Shown here: positions 27,034-36,109 of the stretch, one piece after another
Numbering within the stretch: position 1 is the stretch's first letter
Layout: every line of letters begins with the position of its first letter
NCBI RefSeq assembly: GCF_024347635.1
Contig: NZ_AP025510.1
Location: 1,426,001-1,490,000 of the forward strand
Direction: 5' to 3'
Source of the DNA: Vibrio tasmaniensis
GTDB lineage: Bacteria > Pseudomonadota > Gammaproteobacteria > Enterobacterales > Vibrionaceae
DNA length: 64,000 nt
Translations under genes and position numbers: made by a program
The notes under the pieces: model-generated
The model's database searches: none
What the model was told of the DNA's origin: nothing
The model's input: only the letters and a program-made list of their open reading frames with translations

Positions 27034-28047
27034 CTACCAGCGAGCAAAGTGATCTTCTGTTAGGCCAAGAACACCATCGAGTTGATGTGTCACTCCATTG
27101 TTGTCTTCAATCGAGCCAGAAAAGTGACCAATGAACTGACGAAAGTTACTCTTTAACAGCCATAAATTGAGCTTTTCGCTGCGGTTATTAAGGGGCGTAA
27201 AGGTCAGATTAATACGTCCATCTTGTGATGTTATCTGCCAAGGCAAGTTCGTGTCTTGGCGACTGAACGTAAACTGTACTGGGTTAAGCAAGTGTCTGGT
27301 TCCATTGACCCATAACACGTTTTCGCAGCCTCCGGTTTCATTCACGCCCGCCGCGAGGTTTAGGCCAATATCTGTGCCATTGGATTGCGTGTTGATGTTT
27401 GCCCAGCGCCAACTGGTTTCGCGTCTCATGTAGCCCGCTGAAAAGTCATAACCGGCACGAGCTTGTTCGAGAACGAGTGATTCTCCCTTGATTTGGATGT
27501 CACCGCTGATGTGCAAAGCATTGTGCTTTTGGGTGTAAGTCCAACCTGAATAACCCGTTGGGCTGCACATCGCCAAGGGCAAGCTGTCGGCTTTAGGCTC
27601 TAAAGCGATATCGGCCTTGATGAGTTTGGTATTCAATCGAACTTGCCATTGCCCGCGTTCAATATTAAAGATGATGCTTTGGCCTGCAATGTTTGTCGTG
27701 CCGTCAAATGGCGAAGCGGTAACTTGTTTATCAAACCCTAATGGCCTCAACCAAGATGACTCTTCTAGATGGTTGTTTTCAAGATCGTACAGATAACAAA
27801 ATGCCGAGCCTAAGTAGCGAATATCCGCGATTGCCACGCCGATAATGTGCGTGTCGGTGACGATGCTGACAAATTGAAATTGCTTGTAGTGGAAGTGCTT
27901 CTGCCAAGAGTTTGCTTTTGAATCCATCGAGTTTCGATAGTCAAAGTTCTCGATGTTCAGTTGTTTTGGGATGCCATCTAAATGTCCAATGGTCGGCTGA
28001 CCATTAGAATCAATCAAACTGTGTGGGGCAGGGTTCGTTTTTATCAT
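27034..28047 (-). CDS. DUF2804 domain protein
   Basis: Protein of 337 aa from the DUF2804 family, whose function is not known. It has no signal peptide or membrane helix; the sequence is rich in beta strands and tryptophan (SSWLRPLGFDKQVTASPFDG, SPTGYSGWTYTQK, DFSAGYMRRETSWRWANI, LWVNGTRHLLNPVQFTF). The block YDFSAGYMRRETSWRWA is a family hallmark. It is probably the first gene of a two-gene unit with the sterol-desaturase-like enzyme downstream, and it is divergent from an AraC-family regulator. Confidence 0.87.
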   Translation of the reverse strand: MIKTNPAPHSLIDSNGQPTIGHLDGIPKQLNIENFDYRNSMDSKANSWQKHFHYKQFQFVSIVTDTHIIGVAIADIRYLGSAFCYLYDLENNHLEESSWLRPLGFDKQVTASPFDGTTNIAGQSIIFNIERGQWQVRLNTKLIKADIALEPKADSLPLAMCSPTGYSGWTYTQKHNALHISGDIQIKGESLVLEQARAGYDFSAGYMRRETSWRWANINTQSNGTDIGLNLAAGVNETGGCENVLWVNGTRHLLNPVQFTFSRQDTNLPWQITSQDGRINLTFTPLNNRSEKLNLWLLKSNFRQFIGHFSGSIEDNNGVTHQLDGVLGLTEDHFARW

Positions 28048-28280
28048 TACGATAATTCACATAAATTTAACAATTAAAGCCATTGTGCGATGAGTAGCGT
28101 AGAATTGGGAGGTCATATTCGGACAAGAGCGCGTTGCCAATCACGATTTTATAACCATAGATTGTTTATGCTGCTTGGTGAATGTTGAGCGCTGAGTCGT
28201 GAATGCTTAGTAACGAATTTTGAGTTTTGAATTTTTAAGTTTATAGCCGAGTGACAACTACGTTGGTAAAGGAGAGACGA

Positions 28281-29324
28281 TTGGATATTATCGCGGAGTA
28301 TAAGCCGACCGGACATCGGCATCAGTTGGGTACATTAGATATCGCGCTGCTGTTGAATACCTTAAAGCAACGAGGTGTCGATATTGACAGGCTACTCATG
28401 GATGTGGGTTTAGAAACCATGAATTGGCGAGATCCGAATGGAAAGCTGACTTACGCTGATAAACTTACGTTATTTAGCGCGGCTAATCAGAGTTTTCCTC
28501 ATGATGGTCTAGGGCTTTGGTTGGGAGAGCATGCTAGCTTGAGCCACTTTGGTGTGTTGGGTTATGCGCTATCGACCAGCCAGAATGTTGGAGAGGCCAT
28601 CAAGTCGGGCTTCAAGTATTTGCGCCTGAACGGGCCTATCTTCTCGGTTAAATTGTTTGTAGATTCCGAGCAAGCAGTGATTCAGATTGAGAACACCTTG
28701 GAAGTGGGTGATCTCCTTCCTTTCTGCAGTGAGTACTTCTTAAGTTCAATTGTCTCTTTGTTCAAAGAACTGACTGGTCACGAGTTGGATATACACACTT
28801 TGGTTTTGCCTTACGCTCGTCCCAATTACACCAAGCTTTATGACAACCGCTTCCAGTGCCCTGTAGTTTTTGAGCAGAGCCATTGTGAACTGCGTTTTGA
28901 TGTCTCGGTTTTATCACAAACCTTATTAACTCATGATGCCGCGACACTGAAGCGCTATCTCGCGTCTTGCCAGTCGATAGTGGAAACGCTGGACTCGGAA
29001 CATCTACTGACTAACCAGATCAAAACGATTTTTTATCAAACCGCAGGCAGTTTCCCAAATATTGAACAGTTAGCTGATGAGTTCGGTTGCAGTTCTCGTA
29101 CCCTAAGACGAGAACTGGCAACCCATGATTCCAGTTATCAAGTATTGCTTACCGAAGTTCGAGTTGAACTAGCCAAAGAACTGTTACTCGGCACAACCAT
29201 GAGCATTGATGATATTGGTGAAAGGCTCGGTTATAGCGACCCTGCAAACTTCAGAAGGGCGTTTAAAGGTTGGCTCAATAAAACGCCCGCGCAGTTTCGT
29301 GGCAGCTTGAGTGCTTCTGGGTAA
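28281..29324 (+). CDS. AraC-family transcriptional regulator
   Basis: Regulator of 347 aa with an N-terminal ligand domain of the Arabinose_bd-like type (residues to about 215: GLGLWLGEHASLSHFGVLGY, HCELRFDVSVLSQ) and a C-terminal HTH_18 domain (IEQLADEFGCSSRTLRREL, then SIDDIGERLGYSDPANFRRA and FKGWLNKTPAQFR). The frame extends to a GTG at 28251, but AAAGGAG at 28268-28274 points to TTG 28281 as the start. It is divergent from DUF2804 and the sterol-desaturase-like gene, its likely targets. This OruR/ArgR-type architecture often senses a fatty or amino-acid-like ligand. Confidence 0.9.
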   Translation: MDIIAEYKPTGHRHQLGTLDIALLLNTLKQRGVDIDRLLMDVGLETMNWRDPNGKLTYADKLTLFSAANQSFPHDGLGLWLGEHASLSHFGVLGYALSTSQNVGEAIKSGFKYLRLNGPIFSVKLFVDSEQAVIQIENTLEVGDLLPFCSEYFLSSIVSLFKELTGHELDIHTLVLPYARPNYTKLYDNRFQCPVVFEQSHCELRFDVSVLSQTLLTHDAATLKRYLASCQSIVETLDSEHLLTNQIKTIFYQTAGSFPNIEQLADEFGCSSRTLRRELATHDSSYQVLLTEVRVELAKELLLGTTMSIDDIGERLGYSDPANFRRAFKGWLNKTPAQFRGSLSASG

Positions 29325-29515
29325 CTGGCTCGATGTGCGTATAACGGTATTTCGTGGAAAAGTGGAGGTTGTGAGCAACAAGAAGTGAATATGGACGCAG
29401 CTTAGATCTATAAGCTCAAATTTCGCGATTGTTCTGTAATTTGTTCTTGTTCAGTAAACAGAAACCTCAAAAACAGGTATGATAGTGCCGTTTTTAATCC
29501 TGAACTGGGAAAGTC

Positions 29516-30037
29516 ATGGCAAAGTTAACACTCCAAGAGCAGATGCTTAAAGCTGGCTTGGTAAATGAGAAAAAATTAAAGAAGGCGAAGAAAGGCTCTA
29601 AAAAGTCTCGCGTTCAGTCTCGTGAAGCAAAAGCGGCAGCTGAAGAAACTAAACTGGCGCAGCAAGCGAAAGACAAAGAGCTAAACCAACAGTTGAAAGA
29701 ACAGCAGTTGAGCAAAGAAATTAAAGCTCAAGTGAAGCAACTGATTGAGATGAACAAGATCGAGCAGAAAAACGGTGAGATCAAATACAACTTCACCGAC
29801 GGTACGCTAGTTAAATACCTTTACGTAGAAGAGCTGACTCAAAAGCAATTAAGTAAAGGCATTCTAAGTATTGCGCGTCAAGGCGAGAGCTATGTTGTTA
29901 TTCCGACAGCAGTAGCGAACAAGATTGCTATGCGCGACGAAGAATCTATCGTTGATACGCAAGCTTCAAGCTCTGATGAAGTGGACGAAGATGACCCGTA
30001 CAAAGACTTCGTGATCCCAGATGATCTAATGTGGTAA
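29516..30037 (+). CDS. DUF2058 protein (YaiL-type)
   Basis: Cytoplasmic protein of 173 aa. The start MAKLTLQEQMLKAGLVNEKK, followed by a highly basic stretch (KKAKKGSKKSRVQSREAKAA) and a coiled-coil-like QAKDKELNQQLKEQQ region, is the DUF2058 hallmark. The C-terminal part holds IKYNFTDGTLVKYLYVEE and an acidic tail ending DPYKDFVIPDDLMW. The family is described as nucleoprotein or polynucleotide-associated, but its role is not established. Monocistronic with a strong terminator. Confidence 0.93.
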   Translation: MAKLTLQEQMLKAGLVNEKKLKKAKKGSKKSRVQSREAKAAAEETKLAQQAKDKELNQQLKEQQLSKEIKAQVKQLIEMNKIEQKNGEIKYNFTDGTLVKYLYVEELTQKQLSKGILSIARQGESYVVIPTAVANKIAMRDEESIVDTQASSSDEVDEDDPYKDFVIPDDLMW

Positions 30038-30126
30038 TCGGTTTTATCTAGCTCTAGTCAAATGGCGAGCTAAGTAAATCCAGATACCCAGCTTTATTGA
30101 CAGGGTCTAAGTTTACAGGTTCTAAA

Positions 30127-30166
30127 AATGCAGCGAACAATCACTTGATTGTCGCTGCATTTTTTA
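30127..30166 (+). terminator. Terminator of the DUF2058 gene
   Basis: AATGCAGCGA-CAATCA arms (one bulged A) pair with TGATTG-TCGCTGCATT, followed by a T run. Confidence 0.9.
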
Positions 30167-30263
30167 TATATGAGCTGTGAGTTTTCTAGAGACTAAATGG
30201 CCAACTAGTTGAATGACCCCTAGCTCAATAACTAAATAATTAGTTAAATTACGATTGAAGCGA

Positions 30264-31025
30264 TCAGGCGTCACCGGGCTTCTCACGTTTGCTGTTCCAA
30301 CCCATAAAGTTGTAAAGGTTGTAACGAGCAAAGCCCAATTGTTCATGCAGTGCAAAGTCTGTAACTGCGAAGTTGTACCATAATGGTAACCATGAAATCT
30401 GGGCAGCCATGTAGTCGGCTCGAACTGGAACGACGTTTAATCCAAAATGATTAAAGTAGAGTTCACTACGACGAATATGCAGCCCAGATGAAACAAGAAC
30501 AATGTTGTCGAACTGGTGATGCTTCGTTAGATCACTGGTGAGCTGCGCATTTTTCCAAGTGTTGACACTATTCGGTTCTTGGATGATGTCGGCTAGTGGA
30601 ACGCCGAGTCTAAGCAACTGCTGTTGATAAACTTCCGCTTCGGTTACACCATTATTTTGTGCATCTCCACCACTAACGATCACTTTGCATATCGTTTGAG
30701 CCTTCGAACAGTTTTTATATTGGCTTGCCGTTTCACTGATGCGACCAAACGAGAAAAAGGTCGGCTCAAATTCTTGTGTACTTACGATGAGTTGAGTACC
30801 AGCACCAAGTAAGACAATGGCATTGTGAGAGGTCCACTGAGTGTCAGGTTTTCGCTCATAATTGGCTTGCAAGTCGTTTAGTAGATAGCGAGGAATTAAA
30901 CCAGAACCAATCAACATAAATAAAGAGATAAGAAGAAGTTTGATAAAGCTAGAGGTTTTTCGCCACTGAAGTAAACGTGCAACGCCAACGAATATCAGAA
31001 GAAGTAATAATATAATAAAGCTCAT
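30264..31025 (-). CDS. YdcF-family (DUF218) envelope protein
   Basis: Membrane-anchored protein of 253 aa: two N-terminal helices (FIILLLLLIFVGVARLL and FIKLLLISLFMLIGSGLIP) then a DUF218 domain facing the periplasm (HNAIVLLGAG, KVIVSGGDAQNNGVTEAEVY, EPNSVNTWKNAQLTSDL, NIVLVSSGLHIRRSELYF). Relatives such as ElyC/SanA affect peptidoglycan and envelope barrier function, but which subgroup this belongs to is not clear. A 19-bp palindrome lies 60 bases upstream. Confidence 0.88.
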   Translation of the reverse strand: MSFIILLLLLIFVGVARLLQWRKTSSFIKLLLISLFMLIGSGLIPRYLLNDLQANYERKPDTQWTSHNAIVLLGAGTQLIVSTQEFEPTFFSFGRISETASQYKNCSKAQTICKVIVSGGDAQNNGVTEAEVYQQQLLRLGVPLADIIQEPNSVNTWKNAQLTSDLTKHHQFDNIVLVSSGLHIRRSELYFNHFGLNVVPVRADYMAAQISWLPLWYNFAVTDFALHEQLGFARYNLYNFMGWNSKREKPGDA

Positions 31026-31084
31026 GAAGGTCCTGTTATCGAACGGGTGTCGGAATGATGGGCATGTTTGAAGCGTCGCATCAT

Positions 31085-31103
31085 ATATCAGTTTTACTGA
31101 TAT
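31085..31103 (-). promoter_or_regulatory. Candidate operator palindrome upstream of the YdcF gene
   Basis: ATATCAGT-TTT-ACTGATAT, eight-base perfect arms, 60 bases before the ATG. Regulator not known. Confidence 0.45.
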
Positions 31104-31361
31104 TTAACAGTCAACCTATTGCACCATTGAACAAATATGGTGTTTTGCGTTATAGAATGTGGATGTTTGTAAAGTAATAAACAAAAACGCTTTATTATTG
31201 TTCGTTTATTGATGTCTAAATATAGGCTTGAAAATAATAAGGACATTTACATCTTGTTCATCTTTTATTCTATGGGTACGAGGTTCTTCTATTAATTTTA
31301 ATCGAATATTGAAAACCTTGTTCTATGCTATTAAACAAAACAAAACAAATAAACAAGCAAT

Positions 31362-31392
31362 AAAAAACCGATGCATGTGCATCGGTTTTTTG
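31362..31392 (-). terminator. Terminator of tcyP
   Basis: AAAAACCGATGCA pairs with TGCATCGGTTTTT around TG; T or A runs on both sides make it work in both directions. Confidence 0.9.
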
Positions 31393-31429
31393 TTTAACGA
31401 GACTCAAGTTACTGAATCAATCGAACCCA

Positions 31430-32803
31430 TTAAGCGTTCGCTTGTTCCAAATCTTGCTGCTTGTCCTTTTTACTCAATAGGCGGCTTGTGATTGTACCGG
31501 CTGTCATTGCGCCAGACACGTTAAGCGCTGTACGTGCCATATCGATAAGTGGCTCGATAGAGATAAGCAGTGCTGCGATAGTCACAGGAAGACCCATCGC
31601 GGGTAGTACGATAAGTGCCGCGAACGTTGCACCGCCACCCACACCAGCAATACCGAAAGAGCTCACTGTGATAATCGCAATCAGAGACAGAATGAAGTTG
31701 ATGTCCATTGGGTCGATGCCTACTGTTGGCGCAACCATGACTGCTAGCATTGCAGGGTAGATACCCGCACAGCCATTTTGACCAATTGTTGCACCGAAAG
31801 ATGCAGACAGGTTTGCAATCGCTGGTGGCACGTTTAGCTTAGTGATTTGAGCTTCAACGTTCAGTGGAATCGTTGCTGCAGAACTACGTGACGTGAAAGC
31901 GAACGTTAGAACAGGCCAGATTTTTTGGAAGTACTCTTTCGGGTTTACACCAACAAAAGAAACCAACACACCGTGAACGACGAACATCAGGATAATAGCG
32001 ACGTAAGAAGCAACGATGAACCCCAGTAGACTTAGGATGTCAGAAGCACTTGATGTTGCGACTACTTTCGCCATTAACGCAGCGATGCCGTATGGCGTGA
32101 GTGCCATGATCATCTTAACTAAGCGCATAACGATAGATTGAGCCGCTTCAACGAACGTACGGATTGGAGATTCTAATTCTTCTTTCTCTGCCATCACCTT
32201 ACGAGCAGCAATACCCGTTAGCACGCCAAAGATAACTACCGCGATGATAGAGGTAGAGCGAGCGCCCGTTAGGTCTGCAAATGGGTTGGTCGGAATGAAA
32301 CTAACCAGCATTTGTGGAATTGTTAGGTCTGAAACACTTCCCATGCGGCTTTCTAGCGTCGCGATACGTGCTGTTTCGCGAGCGCCTTCTGTTAAACCTT
32401 CAGCCGACAAGCCGAATGCTTGAGTTACAACAATACCAACAATCGCAGAAATTGCCGTTGTTGCTAGCAATACCGAAATGGTGATGCCAGAAATCTTACC
32501 TAGTGAACCGCCTTTCTCAAGCTTCACTACTGCCGCAATCATTGAAACTAACACTAATGGCATGATGACCATTTTTAGTAGGCCAACGTAACCACGACCA
32601 ACAATGTTTACCCAGTCGAGCGTCTCTTTGATAACAGGATTGCCTTCACCAAATAGCAGTTGAAGACCAAGGCCAAAAGCACTACCGAAAACTAAACCGA
32701 GTAAAACGAGGCGTGAAAGCGTGTTTTCTTTTTTCTGCTGTCCGTAGAGAAAAAAGAGGATACCAGTGAATACCGCTAAGGCAGCGATAGCTGAAAATGA
32801 CAT
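31430..32803 (-). CDS. tcyP: L-cystine transporter TcyP
   Basis: Inner-membrane symporter (457 aa) of the dicarboxylate/amino acid:cation family, and close to E. coli TcyP (YdjN, 463 aa) along its length. Shared blocks include VNIVGRGYVGLLKMVIMPLV, SFIPTNPFADLTGA, KIWPVLTFAFTSRSSAATIP and GQNGCAGIYPAMLAVMVAPT. The serine-rich TSRSSAATIP re-entrant loop is the substrate-binding element. The E. coli protein takes up cystine, so sulphur supply is the likely role. Own terminator. Confidence 0.93.
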   Translation of the reverse strand: MSFSAIAALAVFTGILFFLYGQQKKENTLSRLVLLGLVFGSAFGLGLQLLFGEGNPVIKETLDWVNIVGRGYVGLLKMVIMPLVLVSMIAAVVKLEKGGSLGKISGITISVLLATTAISAIVGIVVTQAFGLSAEGLTEGARETARIATLESRMGSVSDLTIPQMLVSFIPTNPFADLTGARSTSIIAVVIFGVLTGIAARKVMAEKEELESPIRTFVEAAQSIVMRLVKMIMALTPYGIAALMAKVVATSSASDILSLLGFIVASYVAIILMFVVHGVLVSFVGVNPKEYFQKIWPVLTFAFTSRSSAATIPLNVEAQITKLNVPPAIANLSASFGATIGQNGCAGIYPAMLAVMVAPTVGIDPMDINFILSLIAIITVSSFGIAGVGGGATFAALIVLPAMGLPVTIAALLISIEPLIDMARTALNVSGAMTAGTITSRLLSKKDKQQDLEQANA

Positions 32804-32988
32804 TGTTTTTCCTTATGAATAAACTTGAATCGATAGGGCGATTAGATATATGGGCGTAAATACTGTTAGCTAAAATAGCGACCTGTAACCAAACGTAAAA
32901 TAAGGAAAAGTAATTTATTAGAACGATTAGTAATATCCACCCAATGGGTTGGATGGATATTCAACATTGTGGTGAATAGATAGACGTT

Positions 32989-33684
32989 TTAACGATATTT
33001 CGCTATTAAATTAAGCATGTCAGTTGAGGTGTAAATTTCGATACTTTGGAAATTATTTTCGAACAATCGGAATAATATTGCTTTAGCTACATCTTCCGAT
33101 TGGATAGGGCGTAGGTTTTTGAATTTTCCAAACATTAACGGAGATATTAAAGGGAAGACGCTTTGCAGGAGTTTTTCATCAGCTCTTGGTTCATCCCGTT
33201 CACCAACCAGCGGCCCCGGACGAGCGATGAAAAGCTGCTTGAAGCCAATACGTTTTAGGTTTTGCTCCATTTGCCCCTTACAGCGCAGGTAGTGTGAATA
33301 GGAGTCTGGCGAAGCGCCATAGCTAGAAACGACTGCGACACGTTGAACTCCAAGGAATTTCATCGACTGTGCCACTTGGCTAACCAGTTCTACATCGATC
33401 TTTCGCAGCGCTTCTTTTGAACCTGCTTTTTTCTTGGTTGTGCCTAAGCAGATAATACCTAAGTTGGGTGTCGCTTTGGTGTCATCCCAGCTCGTTACTT
33501 GTAGATCGTTGTGGATGAGTGTATCGAGTTTGCCGGAGTGAAATTGCTCACCTAATGCTCTTCGTGACAAAGCATAGATGTGTTCGACAGCGGGCTCGTT
33601 AATGAGCAGCCTCAGGACATGATGGCCAATTAGTCCTGTCGCACCAGCTATAACAACCGATGTTTTATCTCCATAAATACTCAT
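32989..33684 (-). CDS. NAD(P)-binding Rossmann-fold protein (atypical SDR)
   Basis: Protein of 231 aa with an N-terminal dinucleotide-binding motif VVIAGATGLIGHHVLRLL (GxTGxxG). It resembles atypical short-chain dehydrogenases of the NmrA/HTATIP2 kind: GIICLGTTKKKAGSKEA, RVAVVSSYGASPDS, and SHYLRCKGQMEQNLKRIGF with the YxxxK-like YLRCK, then IARPGPLVGERDEPR. Enzymatic activity and substrate unknown. Monocistronic. Confidence 0.88.
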   Translation of the reverse strand: MSIYGDKTSVVIAGATGLIGHHVLRLLINEPAVEHIYALSRRALGEQFHSGKLDTLIHNDLQVTSWDDTKATPNLGIICLGTTKKKAGSKEALRKIDVELVSQVAQSMKFLGVQRVAVVSSYGASPDSYSHYLRCKGQMEQNLKRIGFKQLFIARPGPLVGERDEPRADEKLLQSVFPLISPLMFGKFKNLRPIQSEDVAKAILFRLFENNFQSIEIYTSTDMLNLIAKYR

Positions 33685-34359
33685 TCTATTCCTTACTCGC
33701 TCTACAAGTGCTTGTTTAATATAAACAGTGTTTGAATTTTAAGCGAACAAAAGTTTTATGAATGAGCGTTAGGATGATGGGGATTCGATGATGGACTTTT
33801 ACACGGAAGGTATATGCTTTGTTAGGTAAACCTCTATTAAGGTGTTAAAGGTAACAAAGCCCGCTGGGCGACGGGCTTTGTTACTTACTTTGCTGCTTTG
33901 CTACTTTGTTGTCTTAATTGCTTGTTACCGATTAGGTGAAGGAGAGTGGGATTTTCCTTACCTTTTTACTGGTTTTCTTACTCGATTTATTTGGTTTTCT
34001 TTTACTTGAGTTTGGAATCATTACACCTCCTAAATCATTGCTTGTCTTTGTCTTTCAATCGATTGTTTTCTTTTATTTTAACTGCGGTGTGGGTATTCAC
34101 AGTATGGGTACTTATCAATGGAGAGATTAACAAGTACTTTAGATAAAGCATAAACGATGCCAAAGTGTAAGTTATTGATAAATCTATTATCAGGATTGTA
34201 GGTGTTTCGGGTTCGTCAATTTGACTGTCAATTTGAGAAAATACCGGTGTGATCTGTTTAAATTAAGAACACTCTCTACCGTTTCTGTTGATTAGGCATA
34301 GATACAGCATTGCTTAACACGTAAACTGAGTCGTAATTCACATAGACCAAGGACGTGCT
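33685..34359. other. Intergenic region with an orphan terminator
   Basis: About 675 bases between two divergent genes. The left part is the promoter of the SDR-like gene. At 33851-33884 lies a strong terminator-like hairpin although no annotated gene ends there. From 33936 to 34146 two overlapping GTG frames are Phe/Leu-rich but have no well-placed ribosome site. The last 200 bases lead into the flavin reductase gene. No cobalamin-riboswitch motif seen. Confidence 0.55.
33851..33884. terminator. Orphan hairpin terminator
   Basis: GTAACAAAGCCCG (33851-33863) and CGGGCTTTGTTAC (33872-33884) are perfectly complementary over 13 bp. No gene terminates into it, so an unlisted small RNA or gene may end here. 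Confidence 0.75.
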
Positions 34360-34971
34360 ATGAACCTCAAACTTGATACTCTTGCTCCCACTCAGATTTA
34401 TCACCTGATGACACAAACCGTTGTGCCTCGCCCGATAGCGTGGGCATTAACGGAATCTTCCGACCAAGAGTACAACCTAGCGCCTTTCTCTTATTTCACG
34501 CCTGTTTCCAGCAATCCGCCGCTACTGATGTTATCAGTTGGGAAAAAGCCGTCGGGCGAAATCAAAGATACCACTCGTAACGCCCTTGAAACGGGTAAGT
34601 TGGTCATTCATATCGCGTCAGCAAGTTCTGCCGAGGTGATGACAGCGACAGCAGCTACACTCGATCACGGTGATTCTGAAGTATCCGCGAATAATATTGA
34701 GCTGGTTGAATTTGAAGGCTTTTCTTTACCGAGAGTGAAAGAGTGTGCGGTTGCTTTTGGCTGCAACTTGTATGAAGTAAAAGAAGTGGGAGAGGTGCCT
34801 CAAAGCCTTATCTTTGCTCAAGTAGAAACCGTGTACATTTCCGAAGATGTGATTGATAAAGAGAGTGAACGTCTTAAGATTGATGCGTTGGCATTGGACC
34901 CTTTATCTCGACTTGGTGGCGGTGAATACGCGACGCTTTCCAATGTATTCTCTGTTGCACGCCCTAAATAG
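34360..34971 (+). CDS. Flavin reductase family (FMN-binding) protein
   Basis: FMN-binding split-barrel protein of 203 aa. VVPRPIAWALTESSDQEYNL, APFSYFTPVSSNPPLLMLSV, KDTTRNALETGKLVIHIASA and LDPLSRLGGGEYATL are typical of the flavin reductase/NADH:FMN oxidoreductase family. The exact substrate is unknown. It lies 73 bases before cobT in the same direction, so it may be transcribed with the cobalamin genes; whether it supplies reduced flavin for corrinoid reduction is only a guess. Confidence 0.9.
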   Translation: MNLKLDTLAPTQIYHLMTQTVVPRPIAWALTESSDQEYNLAPFSYFTPVSSNPPLLMLSVGKKPSGEIKDTTRNALETGKLVIHIASASSAEVMTATAATLDHGDSEVSANNIELVEFEGFSLPRVKECAVAFGCNLYEVKEVGEVPQSLIFAQVETVYISEDVIDKESERLKIDALALDPLSRLGGGEYATLSNVFSVARPK

Positions 34972-35044
34972 TGTTATCGATTTAGCTTAAGCAGAATCGC
35001 AGCCCTAGAAATCCATTACCTTAAATTTAAGTGTTCCTAAACTT

Positions 35045-36109
35045 ATGTTAGATACCCAATACTCGCAGTACATCCAACACCGCATTGACCAAAAAACCAA
35101 GCCACTTGGTGCGCTTGGCTTACTAGAAAAAGTCGCGCATCAACTGGCATTAATTCACAGCCAAGGCAAAGAAGCTGCGGTTGAGCACATCGAATTGAAT
35201 AAGCCACGTATCATCATTTTTGCTGGCGACCATGGCATAGCAGATGAAGGTGTCAGTATTGCTCCAAGTGCCGTGACACAACAGATGGTGTTGAACTTCT
35301 TGAGCGGTGGTGCGGCGATAAATTGCTTCTGTGCGGTGAATAATATTGATATTACAGTAGTCGACACGGGGATATTGTTGCCTGTGGAATCTGACAGTGA
35401 CATGTTTATCTCTCAGCGTTTAGGTACACGAACCAATAACTTTGCCAATGAAGCGGCAATGAGCCTCGAAACGGTTGAACGAGGGATTGAACTGGGTACA
35501 GAACTAATTTCTAGAACCATTTCGAATGGCACGAATATCATCATGTTTGGTGAAATGGGTATCGGTAATACTAGCAGCGCATCAGCGATTTTAAGTGCGT
35601 TATCGAATCGGTCTGCAGATGAGTGTGTCGGCCTAGGCACTGGTATCAACAATGAACAGCTTGCACGGAAAGTGGCTGTGGTTGAGCAAGGTGTTGCTCG
35701 TTGTAAAGGTTTAGAGCTTAAAGAAGTTAAAGAGCTTACAGATCTTAAAGATATCAAAGATGTACTAGCTCAAGTGGGCGGTTATGAGATTGTTCAAATG
35801 GTGGGTGGGTTCCTTGGCTCTTATCAAAACAGAACACCAGTATTGGTCGATGGTTTTATCGTGTCGGTTGCGGCGTATGTCGCGACTTTAATTGAACCGA
35901 ATTGCCGTGATTATATGATTTTTGCTCATCGCTCTGAAGAGTCTGGTCACAAAATTCTATTAGAGCTGCTAGACGCTGAGCCACTGCTCGATCTTGGATT
36001 GAGATTAGGCGAGGGCACAGGTGCTGCGCTAGCTATGCCAATAATTCGTGCGGCAGCCGAGTTCTATAACAACATGGCGAGTTTTGAGAGTGCTGGAGTC
36101 ACGGTTTAA
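35045..36109 (+). CDS. cobT: Nicotinate-nucleotide-dimethylbenzimidazole phosphoribosyltransferase
   Basis: Makes alpha-ribazole phosphate from dimethylbenzimidazole and nicotinate mononucleotide, the lower-ligand step of cobalamin assembly (354 aa). [40 protein letters not shown] and [11 protein letters not shown] are CobT hallmarks, as is the C-terminal [16 protein letters not shown] holding the catalytic Glu. A short low-complexity stretch ([20 protein letters not shown]) around residue 225 is repetitive and looks like a local duplication. Its TAA overlaps the cobS ATG by one base. Confidence 0.96.
   Translation: MLDTQYSQYIQHRIDQKTKPLGALGLLEKVAHQLALIHSQGKEAAVEHIELNKPRIIIFAGDHGIADEGVSIAPSAVTQQMVLNFLSGGAAINCFCAVNNIDITVVDTGILLPVESDSDMFISQRLGTRTNNFANEAAMSLETVERGIELGTELISRTISNGTNIIMFGEMGIGNTSSASAILSALSNRSADECVGLGTGINNEQLARKVAVVEQGVARCKGLELKEVKELTDLKDIKDVLAQVGGYEIVQMVGGFLGSYQNRTPVLVDGFIVSVAAYVATLIEPNCRDYMIFAHRSEESGHKILLELLDAEPLLDLGLRLGEGTGAALAMPIIRAAAEFYNNMASFESAGVTV

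Larger units (their letters stand above)
31026..31429. other. Intergenic region between the YdcF gene and tcyP
   Basis: About 400 bases. The left end carries the YdcF promoter with a 19-bp palindrome; the right end carries the tcyP terminator (31362-31392). An open frame in the middle has no ribosome site and is very Asn/Lys-rich, so I do not call it. Confidence 0.55.

Noticed and set aside
31228..31491. 87-aa frame between the YdcF gene and tcyP
   Set aside because: No ribosome site, Asn/Lys-rich chance translation, and it runs through the tcyP terminator into tcyP antisense.
33936..34146. Two overlapping Phe/Leu-rich frames with GTG starts
   Set aside because: AAGGAG is present but badly placed for both starts; they lie on T-rich sequence that gives membrane-like translations by chance.
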